64,000 nucleotides of DNA from Sacculina carcini (lineage: Eukaryota > Arthropoda > Thecostraca > Sacculinidae): positions 2,281,501-2,345,500 of the forward strand of contig OU696591.1 of NCBI GenBank assembly GCA_916048095.2, written 5' to 3'. Positions within the stretch are counted from its first letter, which is position 1, and every line of letters starts with the position of its first letter. This document shows positions 42,983-54,570 of the stretch, in pieces. The translations under genes and the position numbers were made by a program. A model generated the notes under the pieces. It ran no database searches and had not been told where the DNA came from. It saw only the letters and a list, made by a program, of their open reading frames with translations.

Positions 42983-43024
42983 TTGAACAACTCGATGAGA
43001 AACAACTCGGTGAGAAACAATGCG
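42983..43024 (+). repeat. 15-bp 3'-terminal repeats of CR1-like LINE 2
   Basis: AACAACTCGATGAGA, AACAACTCGGTGAGA and AACAATGCG follow one another at the 3' end, just before the target duplication. Short tandem repeats at the 3' end replace poly-A in the CR1 group and are thought to be recognised by the element's RT. Confidence 0.75.
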
Positions 43025-43330
43025 ATAGCCGACACAATGCACATACATCATATGTCAACGCAGCCAAAAACCAATCAGCACCAAATCAATCGTCTCGCGG
43101 ACAGACGAGACAACATTGAGAGCCAACAGCACACAGTAAACGACAAAAACATGCAGCTGCAGCATCAAGTCCAGCAACAACACTGTCAACTGCAAACCGA
43201 GATAGATACCGTCTCCACAGAGACGTTGGGGAGTATCGAGACGATGCTGCTGGTCGATACGACGCGCCTGCAGTCAATCACCACGCAAACGCACACCGGA
43301 GCCACGACGGCCAGATACTGACTTCGCTGA
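43025..43330 (+). pseudogene. I-like LINE ORF1, C-terminal part
   Basis: Resumes after CR1-like LINE 2 with IADTM, the codons present on both sides as the target duplication, then HIHHMSTQPKTNQHQINRLA and a Gln-rich helical tail (MQLQHQVQQQHCQLQTEIDT). The frame ends at 43319-43321. Little conservation is expected in this part. Confidence 0.65.
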
Positions 43331-43499
43331 GTGGACCGTGGTGAGCCGGCGACGACACCAATCGCCGAGCAAGGAGCGATCGGTGGGCGACCGAACAGCC
43401 ACCGAGGCTGCAGGCGGCGTAACACTCCGCCATATGGCTCACCAGTCTGCCCTGTGATAACAACTCAATCTAGTCATCTTACTTCACAATTATTTATAA

Positions 43500-44020
43500 T
43501 TTATTTACCTGTTTACAATTCTACTATGGAATTGACATCGGGAAGGGCAGAATTTCAACGAATCGCTCTGGCAAAACAACATTTGGTGCTGGCAATCCAA
43601 GACACATGATTTGCCAATACTGATCATCACGTTAACCTGTATAATTATACAGCATATCGATGTGATTACAGCGGCAGCGATCGAAGGCGGGGCCTTGTAC
43701 GTGAAAAACACGGTGCCACAACACGCGCTAGAGCTACCCCAATTCGACGACCTACAGGCGACAGCCTGCACCGTCGCCTCAAACGGTATGGTCATTGTCA
43801 TATGGAATCTATATATTCCGTCGTCATGTAACAACTCATCGACCGCACAAAACTGCAATCCATCATCGCAAAATGTACCCACCCAATTTTAATGCTGGGA
43901 GGCATCAATGCTCATAGTCAGCTGTGGGGGACGTCATATGTCCAAGACGGTCGAGGGCGGATAATAGAGCATTTTCTATCCGGTCGTGCTAAATGACGGA
44001 TCCCCGACCTACGACCATAT
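43500..44020 (+). pseudogene. I-like LINE ORF2, start of endonuclease
   Basis: The stretch EGGALYVKNTVPQHALELPQ (from about 43677), VASNGMVIVIWNLYIPSS, then a shifted frame with LMLGGINAHSQLWGTSYVQD and VVLNDGSPTY is an APE endonuclease of the I/R1 type; the catalytic GDFNAH box reads GGINAH here, a lost catalytic residue. The TAC GAC CAT codons run into the target of gypsy E and resume at 54862. The 43330-43500 stretch just before it has no clear coding signal. Confidence 0.8.
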
Positions 44021-44068
44021 TGTAGCGACTGCGCCGCGTTCGCGACTGCGCCGTGTGTTTGATTATTA
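44021..44068 (+). mobile_element. Gypsy E 5' LTR, first part
   Basis: 48 bp identical to the start of the 3' LTR at 54571, with the internal direct repeat GCGACTGCGCCG. It ends in ATTA, the target duplication of gypsy D. Confidence 0.93.
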
Positions 44069-44497
44069 TGTAGCGATTAGCTACAGAAAAACCAGCATTC
44101 ACAAACTAGTACGCGCATATATTATGTTCGACACCAAAGCGTGACCAAGGCACAATTGAACAAAATGCTATGTGTGCAAGCGGCGTCTAACTACATACTG
44201 CCAGGTCATTGCTGACGTGGACCAATCAGGTGCCACGCCAGCGACAGGTCAGACGTGGACCAATCATAAAGCCGAGAGTGGCCCACACAGCACAAGAACA
44301 TATTTAAATACGCACTAACATTAAATAATACAAAAGAAAACTAATAGTAATTACAATGAATATATAATATAACATTACATCAATTTATACTAAACAACTC
44401 ACAGTACTCAAAACACAAAACATAACAATGAACAGCGCAATTGTCGCATAACGCTTATATGCGTCGCAACCACTCCAAATTAAACAACGTCACCACA
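44069..44497 (-). mobile_element. Gypsy D 3' LTR
   Basis: 429 bp, TGTAGCGATTAGC to GTCACCACA on the plus strand. It contains two copies of GACGTGGACCAATCA (44214-44228, 44252-44266), which on the element's strand give ATTGG (inverted CCAAT) boxes, and a TATTTAAATA TATA-like box near 44310. Confidence 0.95.
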
Positions 44498-45262
44498 CGA
44501 CTCCCTCCCCCAGAAGCGGAGCTACCAGCAAAAAAAACAGGATACAAATCTAGAACGGAACGAAAAGAGAAAAACGATGAACGAAAACAATGATGATGTG
44601 ATGCGGTTCGACGGAACATTTCAAACCATTGATGCGGAGCATTTCAAATCAGGATACGGAAGAAACATGGACGAAGTTGTGAAAAGTCACAAGACGAACA
44701 TGTAAACGGTCCTGGAAAAATATATACTTGTGAAAAAAACTACAACGAACGATAAGTTGAATGCAACTACCGACACGAGAAATCCCGGAACTAGAATTCT
44801 CGGGCAACAATACACTGAACAAAGAGTGGAACCTTGAAACACACAAAAAACATGAAGTTCCCGTACAAAAACTGAACGTAAGAACAGCTGGTATCAACAC
44901 ATGAAATGCATAACACTAGAAATAAGCACACAAGTCCGTACATCTATGATCCGTACGTACACCAGCCAGGAAATGTCATGTACGCACACAACAATAAAAT
45001 AAGACAAGTTCACTATATACTCGCAAAAACAGGTACAATTTAACAAATGCAAGCACGTTAGTACGCACACAACAGTTGTACGCATACAATAATGTGCACT
45101 CACACGCGTAAACGAACGTATGCGTACACATCTATAAATAAGAGATATACACACGCACAATCATAAATAAACATGGATCTCCGTGTGCATGTGGGCGTAA
45201 CATGAGCATACAAAATGTACACCTAACAACAATCGTATGCAAACATCTCAACAACAATAGAA
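44498..45262 (-). other. Gypsy D 3' untranslated region
   Basis: 765 bp between the end of pol and the 3' LTR, with no coding signal, rich in short repeats of ACGTAC and CACACA type. Such a long 3' region is unusual for a compact gypsy element, though known in some. Confidence 0.75.
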
Positions 45263-48200
45263 TCAAAAATAGAAAAACTGCGGTTCTCGCCGAAAACGAA
45301 CAGTTCGACCGCTGCGCGTCTTCACGCGAGTATCTTGATGCCTGCTCGGTTCTTCTGACTGAGGTGAGACGTCAGCCGGTGCTTGAGTCTTGGGCGTGGT
45401 GTCAGCAGTGTCAGCGTGATGTGGTGCTACATGGTGTGACCTTACCGGTAGGACGGCCGGCTTCAGCCGGGCGACAGAGACGGTCTCGGTCGATCCTGAT
45501 GGCAGCTCGACAGTAAAAACTGCCGGGCCACGATGCACCACACGATATGGCCCACTGTACGGAGCCTCCAGCGAATGCCGCACCCGGTCCACACGGATCC
45601 ACACGTGTGAACAGTGCTGCAGTTGGGATGGAACGTACTCCTGCGATTGCCCATGCCTTGTACCAGCAGACATTGATCGGAAATCCATCTCCGACATTCT
45701 TATCGCCAGCTCTCGAACAAAACCACGTTGGTTGTCTGCAGATTCGGCGTCGTCGAGAGCGATTCGCGGGCACATCAACTCAGTGCCGGTCACCGCACTG
45801 AAGGGAGACAAACCATGGCACGAAGGAAGCATCCGCATGCCCATGAGTACGATTGGCAGTGCATCGAGCCATTCTTGACGTCGCGCTCGGATAGATGCCT
45901 TGAGTACCCGATGTCGGCGCTCGAGAAAACCATTGCTCTGTGGATGGTAAGCCGTCGTGCGCAATCTGTGAAAGCCGATGGTATTGGAGAGCTCTCTGAA
46001 GAGGTCAGACTCAAATTGCGGACCGCGGTCGGTTACGACAAAAAGCGGTACGCCGAAACGTGAGACCCACGAATTAACGAAAGCCCTCGCAATCGTTTCT
46101 GCGGTGCAGTCAACCAGCGGTACGGCCTCGACCCAGCGTGTAGCGCGGTCAACACACGTCAACAGATAGCGGAAAGCGTTGGAAAACGGGTGGCCGCGCA
46201 TAACCTGCGGAGGCAGCGGGCCCACGATGTCGATGTGAACGGTTTCAAACCGTCCGCCCGACGCGAAAAATGGCGTTGGGGGTGGCTTGGTATGTCGGTG
46301 AATTTTACTTTCCTGACAAGCAAGACACTCGGTCACCCAGCACTGCACATCTCGCACCAACGACGGCCAGAAATAGCGGGATTTCACGAGTGTCACACTG
46401 GCTCTTTTGCCAGGGTGAGCCGTGTTGTGCAGGCTGGTGAAAATGGCGCGTCTGTGAGACAGTGGCACATACGGACGCGGGTGGCCCTGTGACGTCTCGC
46501 AGTACAACATGTGGTCGCCGCTCACGGGAAAAGGCTTCAGAGAGTGCTGAGCGACACACATGTCCGGATCAGCGGCCTGTGAAGCCGCCAGAGCCGGCAG
46601 ATCCCACGCGTCCACGGCGATACTGCACGCTGCGCGCGATAGGCAGTCCGCGACGACATTATCTGCGCCCCTGATGAAGTGCAGGTCGGCCACGTATTCA
46701 GTGAGCACCGCGAGATGGCGCTGCTGGCGATCCAGCCTGGCGGGGCGACGACTGTAAAAAGCACCGACCAAAGGTTTGTGGTCGGTGAACAAGATGGTAC
46801 GGCCGCCTTGTATCGTGTGCTTAAAGTGCATAACGGCCATGTATGCTGCCAGCAGCTCGCGGTCGAAAGCAGCGTACTGCTGCTGTGCGTGCGATAATTT
46901 CTTAGAAAAGAAACCGATCACGTGAGGCGTACCATCCACTACCTGGTGCAGAGCGGCGCCAGCAGCGTGCGCGGAACAATCTGTGACCAGGTGGTAGTCG
47001 GACGCAGTCGGATGGTGAGCTGCCAACAAACATGCGGTTGCCAGAGCTTGTTTCACTGCGTCGAATGCAGCTTCTCCTTCCTCGGACCACACAACCGCAG
47101 CATTCTTCTGGCATTTTCGCAACATTTCCGACAAAGGGTGCGATATCTCTGAAAAGTGCGGGATCATACGGCGATAAAACCCGGCCATGCCTATAAATCT
47201 ACGCAATCCCGCAGTATCCTTTGGCAGAGGAAATGCCTGAATGGCCTCAACTCTGTGCTTCGGCGGGCCGATGCCCTCACCACTGATGGTGTGCCCGAGG
47301 AAATCTATCGACGTCTTGAAAAATTCGCATTTGTTGGCGGCGATACGAAGTTTGTGCGAACTGAGGACGCGGAAAACATCGGTGAGGTCAGAAACATGTC
47401 GATCTGCAGACTCGGAAAAAATTATGATATCATCAAGATATACAAAAACACAGGACAAGTGGCGAAAGATGGAGTCCATGAACCTCTGGAAAGTGGCTCC
47501 ACTGTTACGCAGACCAAGAGGCATAAACAGGTACTCAAATAGCCCAAACGGTGTTGTGACCGCCGTTTTTTTAATGTCGCTTGGTGCCATCGGAATATTA
47601 TAAAAAGCGCGCACCAGATCAAGCTTACTGAACACCGTCTTGGCGTGTATGCGCGACGCCACCGCATGTATATGCGGCAGCGGGTAGCGGTCGGGGACTG
47701 TGCTGCTATTGAGAGCGCGGTAGTCACCCGTCACACGCCACTCGCCCGGGCTTCGTTTCGGGACAAGATGGAGCGGTGAAGCCCACGGAGACTTCGACGG
47801 ACGCACTATACCTTGTTCAAGCAGCTGGTCGAAGACTTGACGCGCTGCCGCTTCTCGCTGCGGGTTGAGGCGGCGTGGCGAAGCGAACGTTGGTGCAGAG
47901 CTGCCCGTATCGATGGTGTGCGAAACAGCTGATGTATTTGCTGTCGGTGGATGCTGAGACGGCGAGATGAGACACGGAAATTTCGACAGCAGCAGCTGCA
48001 CACTCGGAGGAACATCAGCTGCATCGTTGACAACAACACCGCATGTGTTCACAGAAGAAACTGAGCATTGAACAGATAAATCTGTGCTCGAATCGCGAAT
48101 GCTGCGCCGACGACAATCCACGATCAAGTCGAAATGGGCCAAAAAATCCTGGCCGAGAAGAGCTTGCGTGACGTCAGCGACGATAAAAGTCCAGTACAAC

Positions 48201-48445
48201 TGACGACGGAGACAGCGTAGACCAACCTTCAAACGAACCTCGCCGTAAACTTGTATTGGTTGCCCACCTGCCGACCTGATGCTCACCGCGCTCGGCTCAA
48301 CTGTAGCTGGTGACACGATTGTCGGGGGTATTACTGATACCGCCGCGCCCGTGTCCACGATGAACATATACGGCTTCTCATTTATGACGGCTGTGACTTG
48401 CAAAAGCGGCAGGCGAGTATTCACAGAGTTACACGCCTGCCTCAC
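45263..48445 (-). mobile_element. Gypsy D pol
   Basis: A 1060-residue uninterrupted frame: protease FIVDTGAAVSVIP (residues about 28-40), RT with LDLVRAFYNIPM-type KLDLVRAFYNIPMAPSD, FGLFEYLFMPLGLRNSGATF and the catalytic YLDDIIIFS, RNase H VTDCSAHAAGAALHQ and DRELLAAYMAV, and integrase with HNTAHPGKRASV, CLACQ, VHIDIVGPLP, TDRGPQFES and NGFLERRHR (the D, D, E set). The tail is basic. All key residues I can check are present. These enzymes mature the particle, copy RNA to DNA and insert it. Confidence 0.96.
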
Positions 48446-49257
48446 TAGTTTTCCGTCGGCTGACGAGCAGGTGAGGCAGTACGCGAGGACGGCTGCATTC
48501 GGACGTCACGGCTCTTCTTGGGCCAGCGGCACCAAGGCTTGCACGTACGAGCTTTCGGTCCGTAAAACAGGTGTGCTCTGCATACCTGTGGCTTCTGTCC
48601 GACGAAATACGGCTGGAGACCTAGACCGGTGCTCGGCGATGCGACCGGACTTCTGTTGAACGCATCGCGCACGCCAGCCGATGCGGAAACCCCAGCGGGG
48701 GCCGCCAGGCACGGTACAGTTGGTGTCGTTATGCCAAACGATGTTGACGCGAGCAGGGGAACCAGTTCATCTGCCAATTTGGCCAATCCCGTCAATGACA
48801 ATTCCTTGTGCGAAGCCAGAGCCGGTCCGATAGCTGATGGGAGGGCCTGTACAAACTTGTGTCGAACAAGGTCATCCGATACCCCCACCTTGCGAGCAGT
48901 TGTTTGCAGCTCAGCCATATAAATTGATGGTTTTCCGGTCAGCGGCTGCTTCGATATGAGCTCTTCAAACAACTCCGGTCTGGAGCGTTCATACAGCTGA
49001 GTGACTTCTTCTCTGATGGTACTGTAGCTGCGCGTATTCAGACAACTGGGTGGAAGTTGAGTGATGACGTCCGGAGGAAGTGACGCCAGCACGTGATCGA
49101 AACGCGTCCCGTCAACGGTGATATTTTGCAGCCTGAATTGCGCCTCCAAAATGTGAAACCAGCCTTCAGCAGACTTGGGCATAAATACAGGCACTTTCAC
49201 GGCGACGCGGTTGACAGTGGCCTCAGGCTCGACATGGAATTTGTCGTCAAATGACAT
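48445..49257 (-). mobile_element. Gypsy D gag with CHCC-type finger
   Basis: The start MSFDDKFHVEPEATVNRVAV at 49257 was chosen as the first ATG that leads into the conserved part; an open stretch upstream is hydrophobic and is part of the leader. The capsid-type domain has WFHILEAQFRLQNITVDGTR and HVLASLPPDVITQLP. The C-terminal CRAHLFYGPKARTCKPWC matches the unusual Cys-His-Cys-Cys finger reported for CsRn1-clade Gag. The end overlaps pol. Confidence 0.92.
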
Positions 49258-49548
49258 TGTGATTCGAAGAATGAGAACGACAAAGTGAAATGGCAACGGA
49301 CCGACAAGGTGACGGAAATCAATGAAAATAACGAATAGGATGTGAAATAGACCCGACGAAATACTGGCAGAACAATGAAAACTAAGGAAAACAGGTTGAA
49401 ATTGAAAAAAAATATATATGAAACCGGAAAATATAGACACGTGAAAAAAATATGAATGGCCAGAGGACGAATCAGGTGAGTGATTAATATTGAAATATGG
49501 AGAATGATAACGGAAAAAATGTACTCACGACTCACTCGGGGAACCACT

Positions 49549-49977
49549 TGTAGCGATTAGCTACAGAAAAACCAGCATTCACAAACTAGTACGCGCATAT
49601 ATTATGTTCGACACCAAAGCGTGACCAAGGCACAATTGAACAAAATGCTATGTGTGCAAGCGGCGTCTAACTACATACTGCCAGGTCATTGCTGACGTGG
49701 ACCAATCAGGTGCCACGCCAGCGACAGGTCAGACGTGGACCAATCATAAAGCCGAGAGTGGCCCACACAGCACAAGAACATATTTAAATACGCACTAACA
49801 TTAAATAATACAAAAGAAAACTAATAGTAATTACAATGAATATATAATATAACATTACATCAATTTATACTAAACAACTCACAGTACTCAAAACACAAAA
49901 CATAACAATGAACAGCGCAATTGTCGCATAACGCTTATATGCGTCGCAACCACTCCAAATTAAACAACGTCACCACA
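49549..49977 (-). mobile_element. Gypsy D 5' LTR
   Basis: 429-bp partner of 44069-44497, identical by eye, so insertion is recent relative to the mutation rate. The promoter for the element's RNA should lie here. Confidence 0.95.
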
Positions 49978-49981
49978 ATTA

Positions 49982-50222
49982 CATTGTTATTTTATCTGTG
50001 TACCATATAGTTTATTTCATCATATCTTCTTATGTGTGTCTCATGTTTGATTGTAAATATCATGCCACAAATCTTTGCATGCATATTGTGTGACACTGTC
50101 ACTGTGCTCGATACCCCGCGTCTTCCTTCTTCTTGCTGGCGCGCTCGTAGCACACACATCGTGTCTTCTCGCTCTCGTGTGATATTAAACTCGCATCAAT
50201 TCCTAGTGGTTTTCACACTAAA
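49982..50222 (+). mobile_element. Gypsy E 5' LTR, second part, then primer site
   Basis: Continues the LTR after gypsy D and ends CACACTAAA. It holds ATATTAAA and TTTGATTG stretches and matches 54619-54859 with about three differences. TGGTGAACCCGACGTG follows one base later as primer site. Confidence 0.92.
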
Positions 50223-50276
50223 CTGGTGAACCCGACGTGATTTTGTTTTAGTTTTTGTTTTTTGATTTCGTGAGTC

Positions 50277-51155
50277 ATGCCCAACGACACCGCCGCTTTC
50301 CCGCACTTAACAGACGGCGAGCCAGTGCAACGCGAAGATGAAGGCGACAACGGCCGACCTGCCACATCATTCCGGCTGCCGCCTTTCTCGCCCGAGGAGC
50401 CAGAACTCTGGCTCACACAGGTGAACTGCGCGTTTGCCGTTTCGGGAATCACTTCACCCGTCAGGCAGTTCCAGTTCTTAGTGGCCAATCTGCCGATGGA
50501 TGTGGCCACAGAGCTGAAAGACGTCATCAGGGGGCCGCCGAATTTTCAACTTTTGTGCGAGAAGCTGACGACGCGCATGGCGCAGTCACGAGCGGCCCGG
50601 CTGGACGCCATGCTGCGGCACCAGCATCTGGGCGACCAGAATCCGTCGCAGCTGCTCCGCCGCATGCGAGGGGAGCTCGAAGGGGCCGGTAGCTCTTCTG
50701 TCGACACCGGGCTACTTCGAACCCTGTTTCTACAGCGGCTGCCCAACAACGTCAAGGCGGCAATCTCTTTGCTGCCGGACACGACGTCACTCAGCGAGCT
50801 GGCGGCCGCCGCCGACCGCTTCATGGACGCCACACGCGCCGACCAGCCGCTGGTGTCCGTAGCGGCGGTGCAGTCGACGCACGAGGTAGCCCGCGGCAGT
50901 GCCAGAGCGGATCCGGCTGTGCAGCAGCTGCTCGCCGCCGTTACAGAGCTGACCGCAGCTGTGCGTGAGATGACGACGGCACGCGCACGAGAGCCGGCAC
51001 CAGGAGCGTATCGTCGACAGCGCAGCCGCTCCAGAACGCGCTCACCACCACGCACCGACGAAGCCGACGCCGGTATGTGCTATTACCATCGTGCGTTCGG
51101 CCGCGACGCCATCAACTGCCGCGCGCCGTGCAGCTTCCGGCCGACTTTAAACTAG
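50277..51155 (+). mobile_element. Gypsy E gag with CHCC-type finger
   Basis: 292 residues, starting MPNDTAAFPHLTDGEPVQRE. Capsid-type domain at about residues 37-190 (PEELWLTQVNCAF-like PELWLTQVNCAFAVSG, FLVANLPMDVATELKDVI, LLRRMRGELEGAGS, LRTLFLQRLPNNVKAAI). An Arg/Ser-rich basic stretch precedes the finger CYYHRAFGRDAINCRAPC, the CsRn1-type Cys-His-Cys-Cys pattern. It is GC-rich compared with the surrounding LINE. Confidence 0.93.
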
Positions 51156-54100
51156 CCGCGCTGGGGCAAGTAGCGCCCGTCTCAGCGACACAACCACAGC
51201 CGCTGTTGTTCGTCACCGACCTGACCTCCGGCCAGAGTCTGTTGGTGGACACCGGCGCCCAGGTCAGTGTGTGGCCGCGCAGCAGATTGCAACAGTCAGC
51301 CGTGGAGAGCTCCGACAGCACACCGCGGCTGCGTGCGGCGGACGGTCGACCGATCACCGCTCACGGAACGTACCGCGCCACACTGCGTCTCGCCGGCATG
51401 TCGGCCGTCACGTACAAGTGGTGCTTCGTCGTCGCCGACACTCCGACGGCCATCCTGGGTGCCGACTTCCTCGCCAACTTCCGGCTCTCCATCGACATGG
51501 CGCAGCGGCAGCTCAGTGACGGCTCGTCTGTCGCATTTTCGACGCCACATCCGGCCATAGCGGCGGCGTGTGGTATCATGAGTGTGAACCCCATGAACTG
51601 GGAGCACGTACTGCAGGAGTTCCCGACGATCACCGCACAGCCCGACTTCAACCGGCCGCCGGTACACAACACGGTGCACCGCATCCCGACACAGGGACAG
51701 CCGGTGTACGGCCGCGTCCGTCGCCTCGCACCGGAAAAACTCGCGGCAGTGCGGCAAGAGTTTGACAGACTGCTATCGCTGGGCATCGTCCGACGCTCGT
51801 CCAGCGCATGGTCGAGCCCGCTTCACGTGGTTCCCAAGGCGGACGGTGGTCTGCGAGTGTGCGGCGACTACCGCGCACTCAACGCCATCACCAAACCCGA
51901 CCGGTACCCGGTGCCGTTTCTGCACGACAGCGTCGCCCAGCTCGCCGGCTCCACCGTTTTTTCGCGGCTCGACATTGTGCGCGCATATCACCACATACCT
52001 GTCGCAGAATAGGACGTGCCGAAGACCGCCGTGGTGACGCCGTTCGGCCTCTTTGAGTTTCGCAGGCTGTGCTTTGGCCTGCGGTCTGCCGCACAAACGT
52101 TCCAGCGTTTCCTGGACGAGGCACTTCGGGGCGTCGACGGCTGTTTTGCGTATGTAGACGACATACTCGTGGCCAGCAAGTCGGTGGAAGAGCACGAGCG
52201 ACATCTGCGCGCTGTTTTGCAGCGACTCAACGACATCGGAGTGCAGCTCAACGTCGGCAAATGTTTCGTGGGCGTGTCGGAGCTAGACTTCCTCGGACAC
52301 CATCTGTCTCACGCCGGGGTGGCGCCCACGGCCAAGAAAGCGGCCGAGGTACAGAGCTTCCCCGAGCCGGCCACACAGGCGCAGCTACGCCGTTTCATCG
52401 GGATGGTACCGTTCTACCACCGGCTGATACCGCAGGCATCCCAACTGCTCGCCCCACTACACGCGCTAATCGACACGAGGACGAAGCGCTCACAGAAGCC
52501 GGTCACATGGACGCCGGACGCCCGAGATGCTTTCTCCCGGGCCAAACGAGCACTCACCGACATCGTGCAGCTGGCCTTCCCGGTCACCGGGGCCCCACTG
52601 AGCGTGCAGGTAGACGCGTCCGCCACAGGAGTCGGTGGTGTACTGCACCAGTACGTCGACGGAGTCTGGAGGCCACTGAGCTTCCACTCGCGACAACTGA
52701 CACCGACCGAGAGGCGCTACAGCACGTTCGGCAGGGAGCTGTTGGCCGCGTACAGCGCCGTGCGCCACTTCCGCCACACGCTGGAGGGCCGAACGTTCAC
52801 CCTTTTCACCGACCATAAGCCGCTCACGTCAGCCATCGGTTCGGGAGCCGACACGTACTCGCCACGGGAGGTGCGCCATCTGGACTACGTGTCACAATTC
52901 ACGTCGGACATCAGACACGTTCCCGGCGAGCAAAACCCAGTGGCCGACGCCCTCTCGCGCACCGTCGGCATGCTGGTCGCTCCGACGCCGCCGTTCGACG
53001 ATTTTTCAGCGCTGGCCGACGCGCAACAGGAGGACGCCGACACGCTACAGCTGGTGCAGGCCGCTGACGGGGATCACTCCCTGAAGCTGAGGCACGTGCC
53101 GCTCGACTGCGGGCGTCGTCTGTGGTGCGACTACTCGACCGGCCGGTGTCGTCCAGTGCTGCCGACGGCACTGCGGCGGCCGTTCTTCAACCTGATCCAC
53201 GACCTCGCACACCCGGGCGTAGCCGCCAGTCAGAAGATGGTAGCCGAGCGGTTTGTGTGGCGCGGACTGAAGAAAGATGTCCAGAGCTGGGTTCGAACAT
53301 GCCTTCAGTGTCAACGCGCCAAGACACACCGACACACGCGTGCAGCACCACATGCCTTCCGCCCTCCATCCAGCCGATTCGCCGACCTCCATATCGACTT
53401 GGTGGGTCCCCTGCCGACCTCAGACGGGTTCACGCATATGCTGACGATCATCGACCGCTACACGCGATGGATCGAAGCAATTCCGCCGGCTCGCACCACA
53501 GCCGAGGATGTCGCGAAGGCGTTGCTGCGACAGTGGATCGCACGTTTCGGGGTGCCCGACTCGATCGTGAGCGATCAAGGTCCGCAATTCGAGTCGCGGT
53601 TGTGGTCCTCATTGATGACGCTTCTGGGTGTCAAGAAGAAGCGCACCACAGCGTACCACCCTCAGGCGAACGGCCTCGTTGAGCGGGCCCACCGGCAGCT
53701 CAAGGCCAGTTTGCGCGCGACCTGCAACAACAACAACTGGACCGACCGTCTCCCGCTGGTGCTGCTCGTCATACGCTCGGCCGTCAAGACCGACATCGGG
53801 TGCTCCAGTGCGGAACTGGTTTACGGCGAGCCGCTTCGTTTGCCAGGTGAATTGGTGACACCTTCCGCTGCACCGGAATTGTCACCCATCACGTTTTGTC
53901 AGCGACTCAAAGCTGCCATGCATGAGCTTCGCCCGACGCCGCCACGCCAGACACAGCACCAGTCACACGTGCCGCACGCCCTTCGTTCGTGCACGCACGT
54001 CTTTGTTCGTGCCGACGGCCACTCAGGTCTGTCGCCGGTCTACCGCGGACCATTCAGTGTTGCTGAACGCGACGAGAAAACGCTGGCCATCCGAAGCGGC

Positions 54101-54559
54101 GCCCGTCAAACCCGCGTGAGCATTGACCGCTGTATTCCGGCTCACCTGGAACTTACGCCGGGTGAAGACGGGCAATCCCCACACATCAACCAACCACCGA
54201 CACACTGTGAGAGTCCAGGGTCAGACGCGCCAAAGTCCATTCTACGGAGAACCCGTCCGACGGAGTCAACCGTAAAAACGGTGGTGTTCGTCAACGCCCC
54301 GGTGGTACACTGGATACCGTCACGCCCCGTCCACCAGCAACGGCGCGTCGCGTGTCGGGGACGAAATTTCTACCTCCCACTGCAGCTGAACATCGCGACA
54401 CCGTCACCGACATCCACCGACGCCAGCGACCACTCGGCGCCTGCGACGCCGCAGAACGCCTCGGACTCTACAGCGCCGGCGCCACCGCTAGTCAGAGACA
54501 CCGTCGTTCATTACACGCGTTCCGGCCGCGTAGTGCAACTGCCGGCCCGCTACAGATAG
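51077..54559 (+). mobile_element. Gypsy E pol
   Basis: Overlaps the end of gag in another frame. Protease LLVDTGAQVSVWP (near 51240-51280), RT with SPLHVVPKADGGLRVCGDYR, FGLFEFRRLCFGLRSAAQTF and the catalytic YVDDILVAS, RNase H VQVDASATGVGGVLHQ and GRELLAAYSAVRHF, and integrase with HDLAHPGVAASQKM, CLQCQ, LHIDLVGPLP, VSDQGPQFES and NGLVERAHR. It ends with VVHYTRSGRVVQLPARYR at 54559, close to the polypurine tract. About one break. Close relative in layout to gypsy D. Confidence 0.94.
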
Positions 54560-54570
54560 GGGGGAGGTGG

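Larger units (their letters stand above)
32988..43024 (+). mobile_element. CR1-like LINE (copy 2), near full length, with nested insertions
   Basis: Inserted in I-like LINE ORF1 with the 15-bp duplication ATAGCCGACACAATG (32973-32987, 43025-43039). Without its own insertions it is about 3.9 kb. It has a 128-bp 5' leader, ORF1 (from 33116), and ORF2 with endonuclease, linker, RT and C-terminal domain. Guests are a tRNA-Val SINE that was later duplicated with its surroundings, gypsy C, and a solo LTR. The 3' end is a 15-bp tandem repeat, usual for the CR1 group. Several stops and shifts make it a pseudogene. Confidence 0.92.
44069..49977 (-). mobile_element. Ty3/gypsy element D (CsRn1-like), looks whole, inside the LTR of gypsy E
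   Basis: A 5909-bp minus-strand element with two 429-bp LTRs (44069-44497, 49549-49977) that are identical by eye. Target duplication is ATTA (44065-44068, 49978-49981). On the minus strand the primer site TGGTTCCCCGAGTG follows the upper LTR and a polypurine tract GGGGGAGGGAGTCG precedes the lower one. Gag and Pol are uninterrupted long frames that meet at 48445. I see no break; it looks whole and very young. Family: the Gag finger and Pol text match the CsRn1 clade. Confidence 0.97.

Noticed and set aside
43086-43463. Minus-strand frames over the I-like ORF1 end
   Set aside because: Shadows of the Gln-rich ORF1 C-terminus; no conserved motif.
45202-47603. Several plus-strand frames across gypsy D
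   Set aside because: Antisense shadows of the intact pol frame on the minus strand.
50546-51055. 169-residue minus-strand frame
   Set aside because: It is an antisense shadow of the GC-rich gag of gypsy E; its Ala/Ser-rich text has no domain.
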